Of a DNA stretch of 13,078 nucleotides, positions 1-6,983 are shown piece by piece. The notes below the pieces were generated by a model. The model was not told the origin of the DNA and searched no databases. It saw only the letters and a list, made by a program, of their open reading frames with translations. How positions within the stretch are numbered: position 1 is the first letter of the stretch; every line of letters begins with the position of its first letter. The position numbers and the translations under genes are program-made. The stretch comes from CAZHGD01 sp964531735 (lineage in GTDB: Bacteria > Armatimonadota > UBA10988), in the NCBI GenBank assembly GCA_964531735.1, contig CAZHGD010000201.1, positions 1 through 13,078 of the forward strand, read 5' to 3'.

Positions 1-783
1 CTACCGCCGGTCGCGCAGCAGGTCTTCCACGGTGACGAACCGGTAGCCGCCCCGCTGTAGCCGGGTGATGGCCGAGGGCAGGACCCGGAGCGACTGGTAG
101 GCGCCATCGTGCATGAGCACCACCGCCCCGGGCTTCATGCGGCTGGTGGTGTAGCGGAAGATGTAGTCCTCGCCGGGTTCGCGGAAGTCGCTGGTGTCGA
201 GGGTCCAGCCGGTCTGCACCAGCCCGAGCGAGCCGATGACCTCGGTGGCCGTGCCGTCGCAACGCCCGCCGGGGGGCCGGAAGATCTTCGCCGGGCGGCC
301 GCAGATGGCTTGCAGGACGACGTTGCAGGCGCGCACCTCGGCGGCCACCTCCTGCGCCGACAGGCGCCAGAGGCGGCGGTGGTGTTGGGTGTGGTTGCCC
401 AGACAGTGGCCGTCGCGCGCGATGGCGCGGACCAGCTCGGGATAGCGCGCCGCCTGCTCGCCCACCACGAAGAACGTGGCTTTGGCGCCGGCGCGGCGCA
501 GTACGTCGAGGATCTGGGGCGTGTAGCCCGGATGCGGACCGTCGTCGAAGGTCAGTGCCACCAGCGGCCGCCGCGGGTCGCCGCGGCGGAAGATGGACGC
601 GCTGCGCCCGCGCCGCAACTGGGTGCGATAGCTGGCCAGCCGGCCGGCCAGATCGCGCTGCGAGCGGTGCCAGGCGGTCTCCCAGCAGCGCTGCGCCAAC
701 GGCTTGAGCGGCGGCCGCGTGCCCGCGCTCACCGCACTAGCCGCCACCAGTAGCACCAGGCTGACCAGACTCAGCCGCCGCAT
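1..783 (-). CDS. Secreted polysaccharide deacetylase (CE4, NodB-homology domain)
   Basis: A 260-residue protein that probably removes acetyl groups from an N- or O-acetylated polysaccharide such as peptidoglycan or chitin-like polymer outside the cytoplasm. Residues 1-20 form a signal peptide: MRR, a hydrophobic stretch, then a VSA|G cleavage site. All five CE4 motifs are visible: TFDDGP at 78-83 (catalytic base Asp80, metal Asp81), HTQHH at 131-135 (metal His131 and His135), FRPPGG at 168-173, DTSDF at 196-200 and LMHDG at 223-227. The metal-dependent deacetylase should therefore be active. The reading frame is open further upstream to 1038, but the start at 783 is chosen because it begins the signal peptide and has AAGGAG at 791-796, seven bases away. 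The upstream extension overlaps the divergent M20 gene and is low-quality sequence. Family identity is secure; the substrate cannot be told from the sequence. Confidence 0.93.
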   Translation of the reverse strand: MRRLSLVSLVLLVAASAVSAGTRPPLKPLAQRCWETAWHRSQRDLAGRLASYRTQLRRGRSASIFRRGDPRRPLVALTFDDGPHPGYTPQILDVLRRAGAKATFFVVGEQAARYPELVRAIARDGHCLGNHTQHHRRLWRLSAQEVAAEVRACNVVLQAICGRPAKIFRPPGGRCDGTATEVIGSLGLVQTGWTLDTSDFREPGEDYIFRYTTSRMKPGAVVLMHDGAYQSLRVLPSAITRLQRGGYRFVTVEDLLRDRR

Positions 784-877
784 GTTCCGGCTCCTTCGGC
801 CCACCGGCCCGCGCATCGCGCCGCAGGTCGGCAGGGACGGACCGCCCGACAGCCAAACCGACCGCGGAGATCCGTTG
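784..877. promoter_or_regulatory. Divergent intergenic region between deacetylase and M20 peptidase genes
   Basis: These 94 bases separate two divergent starts and must hold any promoters for the leftward deacetylase and the rightward operon. The leftward Shine-Dalgarno is AAGGAG (791-796, minus strand). The rightward one is GGAGA (866-870), seven bases before the ATG at 878. I see no convincing -35/-10 pair in either direction and no strong palindrome, so the promoters are placed here by position only. Confidence 0.35.
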
Positions 878-2029
878 ATGGACACCGCCCGGCTGTGTGC
901 CGCCATCCGCCCTGACCGTCTGCGCGCCTTGACGCACGAGCTGGTCTGCATACCCAGCCCCACCGGCCACGCCGCCGATTGTACCCGGTTCCTGGCCGAC
1001 CGGCTAGCACAGGCCGGACTCGCCGTGGAACTCGACACCGGCCGTTATCCCGAGCAACCGACGCTGCTCGCCCGGCTGTCCGGCGCCGGCGCGGCCACGG
1101 TGCAGTTCGACGGGCACACCGACCACGTCCCGCTGCCGCACCCCGCCCCGGAGTGCCTGGACGACCGAGTTATCGGCCGCGGGGCCGCGGACATGAAGGG
1201 CTCGCTGGCCATCATGGCCGAAGTTGCGGCGGTCTTCACCGAATGTGGCGTCATTCCGCCCGGTGACCTGCTGTTCACCGCCCATGACCTGCACGAGGCG
1301 CCCAACGGCTATGGCGAGAGCCTGACCGACCTCTGCCGGCGCGGCCGGCATGGCGATGTCGCCGTGGTCTGTGAGACCGGGCAGGAGGTGCTGCCGCTGG
1401 TGGGCCGCGGCATGGGCATCTACGAGCTGCGCGTGACGCGCGAGGGCGAGCTGTGCCACGAGGTGACCGGCGCGCCGAACCCGATTGACGTGCTCACCGA
1501 GGCCCTGAGCCGCCTGCGCGCGCAACAGCAGCGGATGGCGGCGGCCCCGGAGCCGTATGTCGGCGCCGAGACCATCTTCGTGGGCCAGGTCCAGGCCGGC
1601 TCGTTCTACAACCAGGTGCCCACCGCCGCCTACGCGCAAGGTACCTGGCGGTTCAGCCCGCAGAAGACCGCCGCCGAGGCCGAGGGCGAGCTACGCGCCT
1701 TGCTGGCCGACTTGCCGCTGCCCGAGGGCATCTCCGTCGTCCCGCAGTTCACGCTGGTGCGTCCGAGCTACGCGCTGTCGCCCGACGAGCCGCTGGTCGG
1801 CGCGTTCCAGGCGGCGTACCAGGCCGAACACGGCCGACCGCTGCCGCTGGCCGGTGCCAAAGCGGTCTGCGACGTGCCGATCTTCGTCCGCGAGGCCGGC
1901 ATTCCCTGTGTCGGCCATGGCCCGGCCAACCATGGCGCGCATGGCGAGCCCGAATACGTGCTGGTCGACGACCTGGTGGCCTGCTGCCGCGTTTACTTGC
2001 GGATGCTGGCCGAGTACTGGGGGGCCTGA
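878..2029 (+). CDS. M20-family metallopeptidase/deacylase (ArgE/DapE-like)
   Basis: A 383-residue cytoplasmic protein of the M20 zinc hydrolase family, whose members cleave amide bonds in N-acyl amino acids or small peptides. Metal-site motifs are recognisable: GHTDHVP at 79-85 (His80), GRGAADMKG at 100-108 (Asp105 as bridging ligand), CET at 165-167 (Glu166) and HGEPEYV at 355-361 (His355 as the last ligand). The dimerisation-domain signature with ELCHEV lies near 191-196. The usual Glu-Glu pair, catalytic base then metal ligand, is His139-Glu140 here, in the string LHEAPNGYG. This is either a subfamily trait or a change in catalysis. The start at 878 has GGAGA seven bases upstream; the frame is open from 704 but that stretch overlaps the divergent gene. 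It is the first gene of the rightward run, 59 bases before the GH50-like gene. Family is clear; the exact substrate is unknown, so no dapE or argE symbol is given. Confidence 0.88.
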   Translation: MDTARLCAAIRPDRLRALTHELVCIPSPTGHAADCTRFLADRLAQAGLAVELDTGRYPEQPTLLARLSGAGAATVQFDGHTDHVPLPHPAPECLDDRVIGRGAADMKGSLAIMAEVAAVFTECGVIPPGDLLFTAHDLHEAPNGYGESLTDLCRRGRHGDVAVVCETGQEVLPLVGRGMGIYELRVTREGELCHEVTGAPNPIDVLTEALSRLRAQQQRMAAAPEPYVGAETIFVGQVQAGSFYNQVPTAAYAQGTWRFSPQKTAAEAEGELRALLADLPLPEGISVVPQFTLVRPSYALSPDEPLVGAFQAAYQAEHGRPLPLAGAKAVCDVPIFVREAGIPCVGHGPANHGAHGEPEYVLVDDLVACCRVYLRMLAEYWGA

Positions 2030-2088
2030 GGAGGTACCACCGAGGGCGGCGCCAATGAGTCGACCAGCCTAGCGCTCGAGGAGTGACT

Positions 2089-4176
2089 GTGAAGACCGTA
2101 GCCGCGTTTGCGATACTGCTGTTGACGGGTGGATGTGCCATGGCCGACGACCTCTTGTTCGACTTTGCCAAGGTGACCGACCCGGCCACCATCCGGGCGT
2201 CCGACGTCAAGGTGAGCCTGGTGCCCTTTGGTGACGGCCGCGGCCTCCAACTGGCCACCGGCCATCGACAGGACTGGCCTGGCATTACCTTGCCGGCGCC
2301 GGATGGCAAGTGGGATCTCAGCCGGCGGGCCTGGCTGGCCATCGACATCAAGAACACCGGCACCGCCGCCGCGACCTTCTGCTGCCGCGTTGACAATCCC
2401 GGTGCCGACGGCATCCGCAACTGCGTCACCGGCCAAACCCCGGTCGCGCCTGGGGCGACCGTGACGCTGAAGGTCACGCTCCGCCACCGGCCGGTGGCGC
2501 CGCCGCCGGTGAAGCTGTTCGGCATGCGCGGCTATCCGTACGGGTCGGGTGACCAGGGCAGCATCGACACGCGCAACGTGACGCAGCTGGTGCTGTTCGT
2601 GCCGAAGCCGAGCAGCGACCACCAGTTGCAGATCGGCAACTTGCGGGCCGGTGGCGAGCACACGCCCGAGGCGCCGTGGCCGGCCGGCAAGCCGTTCCTG
2701 CCGCTGATCGATACCTTCGGGCAGTACCGCCACCGCGACTGGCCGGGCAAAGTGCACAGCGAAGCCGAGCTGAAGCAGCGCGTGGCCGACGAGGCCAAGG
2801 AACTCGCGGCGCGACCCGGCCCGGACGACTGGGACCAGTGGGGCGGCTGGCAGAGCGGCCCGCAGCTCAAGGCGACCGGGTTCTTCCGCACCGAGAAGCA
2901 CCAGGGCAAGTGGTGGCTGGTCGATCCGGACGGCCACCTGTTCTTCTCGCACGGCATCGACTGCGTGCGCATGATGGACGCCACGCCGGTCACCGAGCGC
3001 GACGGCTGGTTCGAGGACTTCCCGGGCGACCGGCCTGAGTACAAGGAGTTCGTCATCGGCGCGGCCTATGCGCTGCATGGACACTATGCCGGCAAGCGCC
3101 CGCGCTGCTTCAGCTTCGCCGGGTCGAACCTGAAGCGCAAGTACGGCGCCGAGTGGCGCCAGGCGGCGGCCGACATCGCCCACCGGCGCCTGCGGAGCTG
3201 GGGCCTGAACACCATCGCCAACTGGTCGGACGCCACGGTCTACCAACTGCGCCGCACGCCCTACACGGCCACCGTCGGCTTCCAGAGCAAGATGCTCGAA
3301 GGCAGCCAGGGCTACTGGGGCAAGTTCCGCGACGTCTTCGACCCGAGCTTCGCGGCGGGCATCGAGCGCGCGGCCAAGGGCCTGAAGGGCGGCAGTGCGG
3401 GCGATCCGTGGTGCCTCGGGTACTTCGTCGACAACGAGATCGCCTGGGGTGACGACACCTCGCTGGCGGTGGCGGCGCTGCAGTCGCCCGCCGGGCAGGC
3501 GGCCAAGCAGGTCTTCGTGGCCGACCTCAAGGCGAAGTACGCCACCATCGACAAGCTGAACGCCGCCTGGGGCACTCAGCACGCGAGCTGGGACGCCTTG
3601 GCCGAGTCGACCAAGGCACCGGACCGGCTCAAGGCGCGCGAGGATCTCATCGCGTTCTACACCAAGAGCGCCGAGACCTACTTCCGCGTGATCCGCGACG
3701 CGCTGCGCGTCACGGCACCCAACCAGCTCTACCTGGGCTGCCGCTTCGCCTGGGTCAACCCGCTGGCCGCCGCCGCCGGCGCCAAGTACTGCGACGTGGT
3801 CAGCTACAACCTCTACCAGCGTTCGGTGGCCGACTTCAAGCTGCCGTTCGCCGCGGATGTGCCGCTGATCATCGGCGAGTACCACTTCGGCGCGCTGGAC
3901 CGCGGCATGTTCCACACCGGCTTGGTGCCGGTCGACTCGCAGGCCGAACGCGCGGCGGCCTACCAGAACTACGTGCGCGGCGCCCTGCAGCACCCGCAGT
4001 TCGTGGGCTGTCACTGGTTCCAGTACCAGGACGAGCCGACCACCGGCCGCGTGCTCGACGAAGAGAACTACCAGATTGGCTTCGTCGACATCGCCGACAC
4101 GCCCTACCGCGAGACCGTGGACGCCTGCCGCGAGGTGGGCTACGCGATGTACCGCACGCGGCTCGACGGCAAGTGA
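2089..4176 (+). CDS. Secreted GH50-like glycoside hydrolase (beta-agarase family)
   Basis: A 695-residue exported enzyme related to GH50 beta-agarases, which are retaining enzymes that release neoagaro-oligosaccharides. Residues 1-19 form a signal peptide ending AMA|DD. A Cys at 16 (TGGC) is a poor lipobox, so a lipoprotein is possible but less likely. Residues of about 20-195 look like a beta-sandwich, carbohydrate-binding-like domain. The catalytic barrel follows, opening with the family string FGQYRHRDWPGK (210-221). The acid/base is predicted as Glu450 in GYFVDNEIAWG and the nucleophile as Glu597 in IIGEYHFGALDRGMFH. The C-terminal string GCHWFQYQDEP is also typical. Start choice: two in-frame GTGs occur at 2083 and 2089. 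GAGGAG at 2078-2083 overlaps the first and sits five bases before the second, so 2089 is preferred. The stop is two bases before the next ATG. The fold assignment is strong; whether the substrate is agar or another galactan or glycan is not shown. Confidence 0.87.
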   Translation: MKTVAAFAILLLTGGCAMADDLLFDFAKVTDPATIRASDVKVSLVPFGDGRGLQLATGHRQDWPGITLPAPDGKWDLSRRAWLAIDIKNTGTAAATFCCRVDNPGADGIRNCVTGQTPVAPGATVTLKVTLRHRPVAPPPVKLFGMRGYPYGSGDQGSIDTRNVTQLVLFVPKPSSDHQLQIGNLRAGGEHTPEAPWPAGKPFLPLIDTFGQYRHRDWPGKVHSEAELKQRVADEAKELAARPGPDDWDQWGGWQSGPQLKATGFFRTEKHQGKWWLVDPDGHLFFSHGIDCVRMMDATPVTERDGWFEDFPGDRPEYKEFVIGAAYALHGHYAGKRPRCFSFAGSNLKRKYGAEWRQAAADIAHRRLRSWGLNTIANWSDATVYQLRRTPYTATVGFQSKMLEGSQGYWGKFRDVFDPSFAAGIERAAKGLKGGSAGDPWCLGYFVDNEIAWGDDTSLAVAALQSPAGQAAKQVFVADLKAKYATIDKLNAAWGTQHASWDALAESTKAPDRLKAREDLIAFYTKSAETYFRVIRDALRVTAPNQLYLGCRFAWVNPLAAAAGAKYCDVVSYNLYQRSVADFKLPFAADVPLIIGEYHFGALDRGMFHTGLVPVDSQAERAAAYQNYVRGALQHPQFVGCHWFQYQDEPTTGRVLDEENYQIGFVDIADTPYRETVDACREVGYAMYRTRLDGK

Positions 4177-4178
4177 CC

Positions 4179-4657
4179 ATGGCAGCGGGCGGTCCTGGCG
4201 CCGACGAGCGCCGGGACCGCGCGTTTCTGGGAGCCTGGGAGATGGGTCCTCGCCTGACGCTGATGGGGGCCTGGCGGCGTGCGCCCAGCGGCTGGTGGCG
4301 GCGCGGTACCCCAGCGGCGCCGTGCCGGTGGTCACACGCCCACGGCTGGCGCCCGGCCGCGGGCTGTACACGCCGCTCGCCGCGGTGACCGTCGACACCG
4401 ACTGCGCCGCGGGGCCGGTGGGTGTCTTCGGTCGTCTGGCGTCGCTGACGCTGGGCCTCAGTCGGCCGTCCGCTGACCTTCGCGTCTGGGCCCAGGACCT
4501 GGCCGCCGACGAAGCCGTGGAGGTGACCAGCGAGGTGGTGGTCGCCGATGGCCGGCTGACCGTGCCGGGCGTGCTGCTCGACCGCATCGGCGGGCCGCGG
4601 TCGGCCGAAGACCGGTCTGACGGCGCGGTGGTGCTGCACGCCGAAGTGGTCGGCTGA
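4179..4657 (+). pseudogene. Small gene of unknown function with apparent -1 frameshift
   Basis: Coding character is continuous across this stretch but switches frame. From the ATG at 4179, two bases after the GH50-like stop, the first frame reads MAAGGPGADERRDRAFLGAW and continues to LTLMG. It then decays and stops at 4388. From about 4265 the -1 frame takes over, reading LAACAQRLVAARYPSG onward with strongly G/C third positions to a stop at 4655-4657. The -1 frame has no credible start of its own; its only upstream ATG lies inside the GH50-like gene. The switch coincides with a GGGGG run at 4265-4269. Joined there, the product is about 159 residues with no signal peptide or membrane segment. 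Its tail, with VWAQDLAADEAVEVTSEV and ADGRLTVPGVLLDRIG, resembles an accessory or C-terminal beta-domain, but I do not recognise the family. It could be a recent pseudogene, a sequencing or assembly error, or (less likely) recoding. Upstream ribosome binding is weak and translation is probably coupled to the preceding gene. Confidence 0.6.
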
Positions 4658-4684
4658 CTGACCGGCAGAGAGGGAGTGGGACCA

Positions 4685-6922
4685 GTGAGCACGCAACGTC
4701 AGGACGTCGGGCCGGCCGTAGCTCCCGGCAGCCGGTTCATCAACGAGGTCAGCGGTCAGGGCGACACGCTGCCGGCGGGCTACGTGCCGCCGCTGGTCAG
4801 CAACGGCAGCTTGTCGTTGCTGGTCGACCACCGCGGCGGGCAGCGGCAGCGCACCTACGGTGGCATGAGGCCGTGCATTTGGTGGGCCGGGCGCCGGTAT
4901 GGTCCGCCGCACGACCAACTGGTGCCGTTCGGCCACTGGGAGCTGTCGGCAACCGCCGATGGTCAGGCGCCAGGCGAGCCGGACCGCTGGACGCAGACGC
5001 TCGACACGCAGGCAGCCGCGGTGACCTGCCGGCACGAGTATGCCGCGGGCCTGACCGTCGAGACGACGGTCTTCACGCCGTTGGCCCACGACTTGGTCGT
5101 CGTCACACAGCGCGTGCAGGCTACTGACGAGGCCGTTCGTGCCGCCCGCCTGACGCTCCGCTACCAGTTCACGCCGCCGGGCGACGACCTACGGGCGCCG
5201 CGGCGGGTGAACTGCGCCGCTGCCCTTGCCGAAGCCGGGCAGTCGGTCGAGTTCCGCTACCAGCTCGACGGCTATCCAGCGAGCGAGGGCGTGGTGGCGG
5301 CGCTGGCCGGCCAGCCGGTGACGGCCGAGGTCACCGGCCAGGTGGCGACGCTGTCGGCCGACGTGGTCTTGAGTGCGGGCCAGCCGGCCGAGGTCACGTT
5401 CTACCTGCTGTTCGCCGACACGCTGGACGGGCCCGACCACCTTGCCCGCGCGGCCAAGCTGCGGGCGCAGATCCGGCGCGACGGCAGCGCCGGCCTGTTC
5501 GCGGCCCACCGGGCCGAGTGGGGCCGCTACTGGGCCGAAGCCGAGGTGCGGCTGCCCGACGAGCGCCTGGAGCGGGTGTACCACACCGCTCAGTACCATC
5601 TGCGGGCCAATGCGACCAAGTGGTCGTTCCCGGTCGGCGTCTTCGACACCCACTGGGCCGGGCGTTACTTCGGCTGGGACGAGATGTTCTGCTATCAGGC
5701 CCTGATCAGCAGCAACCATCGCGACCTGGCCCGGCGCTGCCCCGAGTTCCGCTGTGCCGGCCTGCCGGTGGCGGTGCAGCGCGCCAGCCACTACAACCAG
5801 CCGGGCCGCTACGGCGCCCGCTTTCCGTGGGAGGCGATGGAGGACGGCACCGAAGCGGTCCCGCCCGGCTTCTGGATGGACCATGTCTTCCACATGTCCA
5901 ACATCGCGCTGTCGGCCTGGTTCCAGTACCAGTACACCCACGATACCGACTACTTGCGGACGACGGGCTACCCGGTGGTCCGCGAGTGCGCGCGCTTCTT
6001 CCTGGCCAACCTCGTCTACGAGGCCCCCGACGGCGGCCGGTTCATCGGCAAGTGTACCGATCTGGAGCGCCTCGGCCCGGCGCGCCTGAATCCCTTCATG
6101 ACGTCCTGTGGCGCCATCTACACGCTCGAAGCCGCGGCCCAGGCCGCAGCCATCCTCGGTGACGACGACGCGGAGGCGGCCGACTGGTGGCTCACGGCCG
6201 CGAAGCTGCGCGAATCGCTGCCGCACGACGGCGACAAGTACGTGCCCTATGCCGGCTGCACCGAGCGCAGCGTCGCCGCCCTGGGTGGTCTGTTCCCCTA
6301 TCCGTTGTTCGACGAGACCGAGGAGCGGCAGCGTCGGGCGGTGCTCGATTTCGTGGCCGAGGGCCGCGCCTCGGGCAACATGTACCCGGTCGGCAACTCG
6401 GTCTGTGCCTGGTATGCCGGCTGGATGGCAGCGGCGCTGGCGGCCATCGGCGAAACCGTGGAGCCGGTCGAGCTCCTGGACGAAGCGGCCGCCGGCGCCG
6501 GGTGCTTCGCCGAGCTGTTCGAGATCAACGAAGCCGAGGTCTCGATGCACCCGTGGTTCGCCACCGCCTCGGGCAACGTGGTCTATGCGCTCAACCAGAT
6601 GCTGGTCCAGAGCCGCGGCGACCAACTCCGCATCGCGGCCGGGGTGCCGGAATCGTGGCGCGACTTCTCGTTCCGGCTGGCCTGCCACGGCGATCTGGTC
6701 ATCGAGGTGGCCGTGGCGGACGGGCGCTTGACCAACCTGACCCTGGTGCCCGGCGGCAGCGGCCCGCAGGAGCGAACGCTGGTCATCCCGGCTCGGTTGC
6801 TGGCCGGGGCCAAGCTGAACCCGGCGGCTATCGGCGCCATGACCGAACAGGACGGACGCCTCGCCGCTCAGGTCCGGTTCGCCGGCCGAACCGAGCTGCT
6901 CAGCCGGCCAGCCCGTGGGTGA
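4685..6922 (+). CDS. GH65-like six-hairpin glycosidase
   Basis: A 745-residue protein with no signal peptide, so probably cytoplasmic. Residues of about 30-285 look like the N-terminal beta-sandwich of GH65-type enzymes. Residues of about 290-650 form an (alpha/alpha)6 barrel, and 650-745 a small C-terminal beta-domain. Family-like strings are FGWDEMF (329-335), YGARFPWEAMEDGTE (376-390), MDHVFHMSNIAL (398-409) and MHPWFATASGNV (621-632). In GH65 the general acid is a Glu in a PDEY-type motif; by position the best match here is TDLE (458-461), making Glu461 or Asp459 the candidate. GH65 enzymes act on alpha-linked glucosides by hydrolysis or phosphorolysis, and the related GH95 clan cleaves fucosides. 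The substrate is therefore open. Start: GTG at 4685 is preferred to GTG at 4676 because AGGGAG (4670-4675) lies nine bases before it and abuts the other. It follows the frameshifted gene by 27 bases and likely shares its transcript. Confidence 0.75.
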   Translation: MSTQRQDVGPAVAPGSRFINEVSGQGDTLPAGYVPPLVSNGSLSLLVDHRGGQRQRTYGGMRPCIWWAGRRYGPPHDQLVPFGHWELSATADGQAPGEPDRWTQTLDTQAAAVTCRHEYAAGLTVETTVFTPLAHDLVVVTQRVQATDEAVRAARLTLRYQFTPPGDDLRAPRRVNCAAALAEAGQSVEFRYQLDGYPASEGVVAALAGQPVTAEVTGQVATLSADVVLSAGQPAEVTFYLLFADTLDGPDHLARAAKLRAQIRRDGSAGLFAAHRAEWGRYWAEAEVRLPDERLERVYHTAQYHLRANATKWSFPVGVFDTHWAGRYFGWDEMFCYQALISSNHRDLARRCPEFRCAGLPVAVQRASHYNQPGRYGARFPWEAMEDGTEAVPPGFWMDHVFHMSNIALSAWFQYQYTHDTDYLRTTGYPVVRECARFFLANLVYEAPDGGRFIGKCTDLERLGPARLNPFMTSCGAIYTLEAAAQAAAILGDDDAEAADWWLTAAKLRESLPHDGDKYVPYAGCTERSVAALGGLFPYPLFDETEERQRRAVLDFVAEGRASGNMYPVGNSVCAWYAGWMAAALAAIGETVEPVELLDEAAAGAGCFAELFEINEAEVSMHPWFATASGNVVYALNQMLVQSRGDQLRIAAGVPESWRDFSFRLACHGDLVIEVAVADGRLTNLTLVPGGSGPQERTLVIPARLLAGAKLNPAAIGAMTEQDGRLAAQVRFAGRTELLSRPARG

Positions 6923-6935
6923 GCGCCCTCGCGCC

Positions 6936-6965
6936 TTGCGCCTTCGCCGCACCCTCGCGTAAGAT
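6936..6965 (+). promoter_or_regulatory. Weak sigma70-like promoter candidate before hisD
   Basis: TTGCGC (6936-6941) and TAAGAT (6960-6965) are spaced by 18 bases in the short gap before hisD. The -10 matches consensus at four of six positions, the -35 at only three. The -10 is the most AT-rich hexamer in its neighbourhood. Against it, the predicted transcript start falls almost on the ribosome-binding site (GGAGA, 6974-6978). It may be chance, with hisD simply co-transcribed with the genes upstream. Confidence 0.2.
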
Positions 6966-6983
6966 GGGCCTTCGGAGAACCTG

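Noticed and set aside
704..877. N-terminal extension of the M20 gene to 704
   Set aside because: It would overlap the divergent deacetylase gene and lacks homologous character. The ATG at 878 has a well-placed GGAGA.
4265..4295. Programmed -1 frameshift signal in the small gene
   Set aside because: GGGGG flanked by T and C does not form a canonical slippery heptamer, and the only downstream stem is four base pairs. A simple one-base loss or sequencing error is a better explanation, so I did not annotate recoding.
1993..4692. 899-codon open frame on the minus strand across the GH50-like gene
   Set aside because: It is antisense to a gene with clear catalytic motifs. Its sequence is rich in Arg, Ala and Val with no domain, as expected from the mirrored frame of GC-rich coding DNA.
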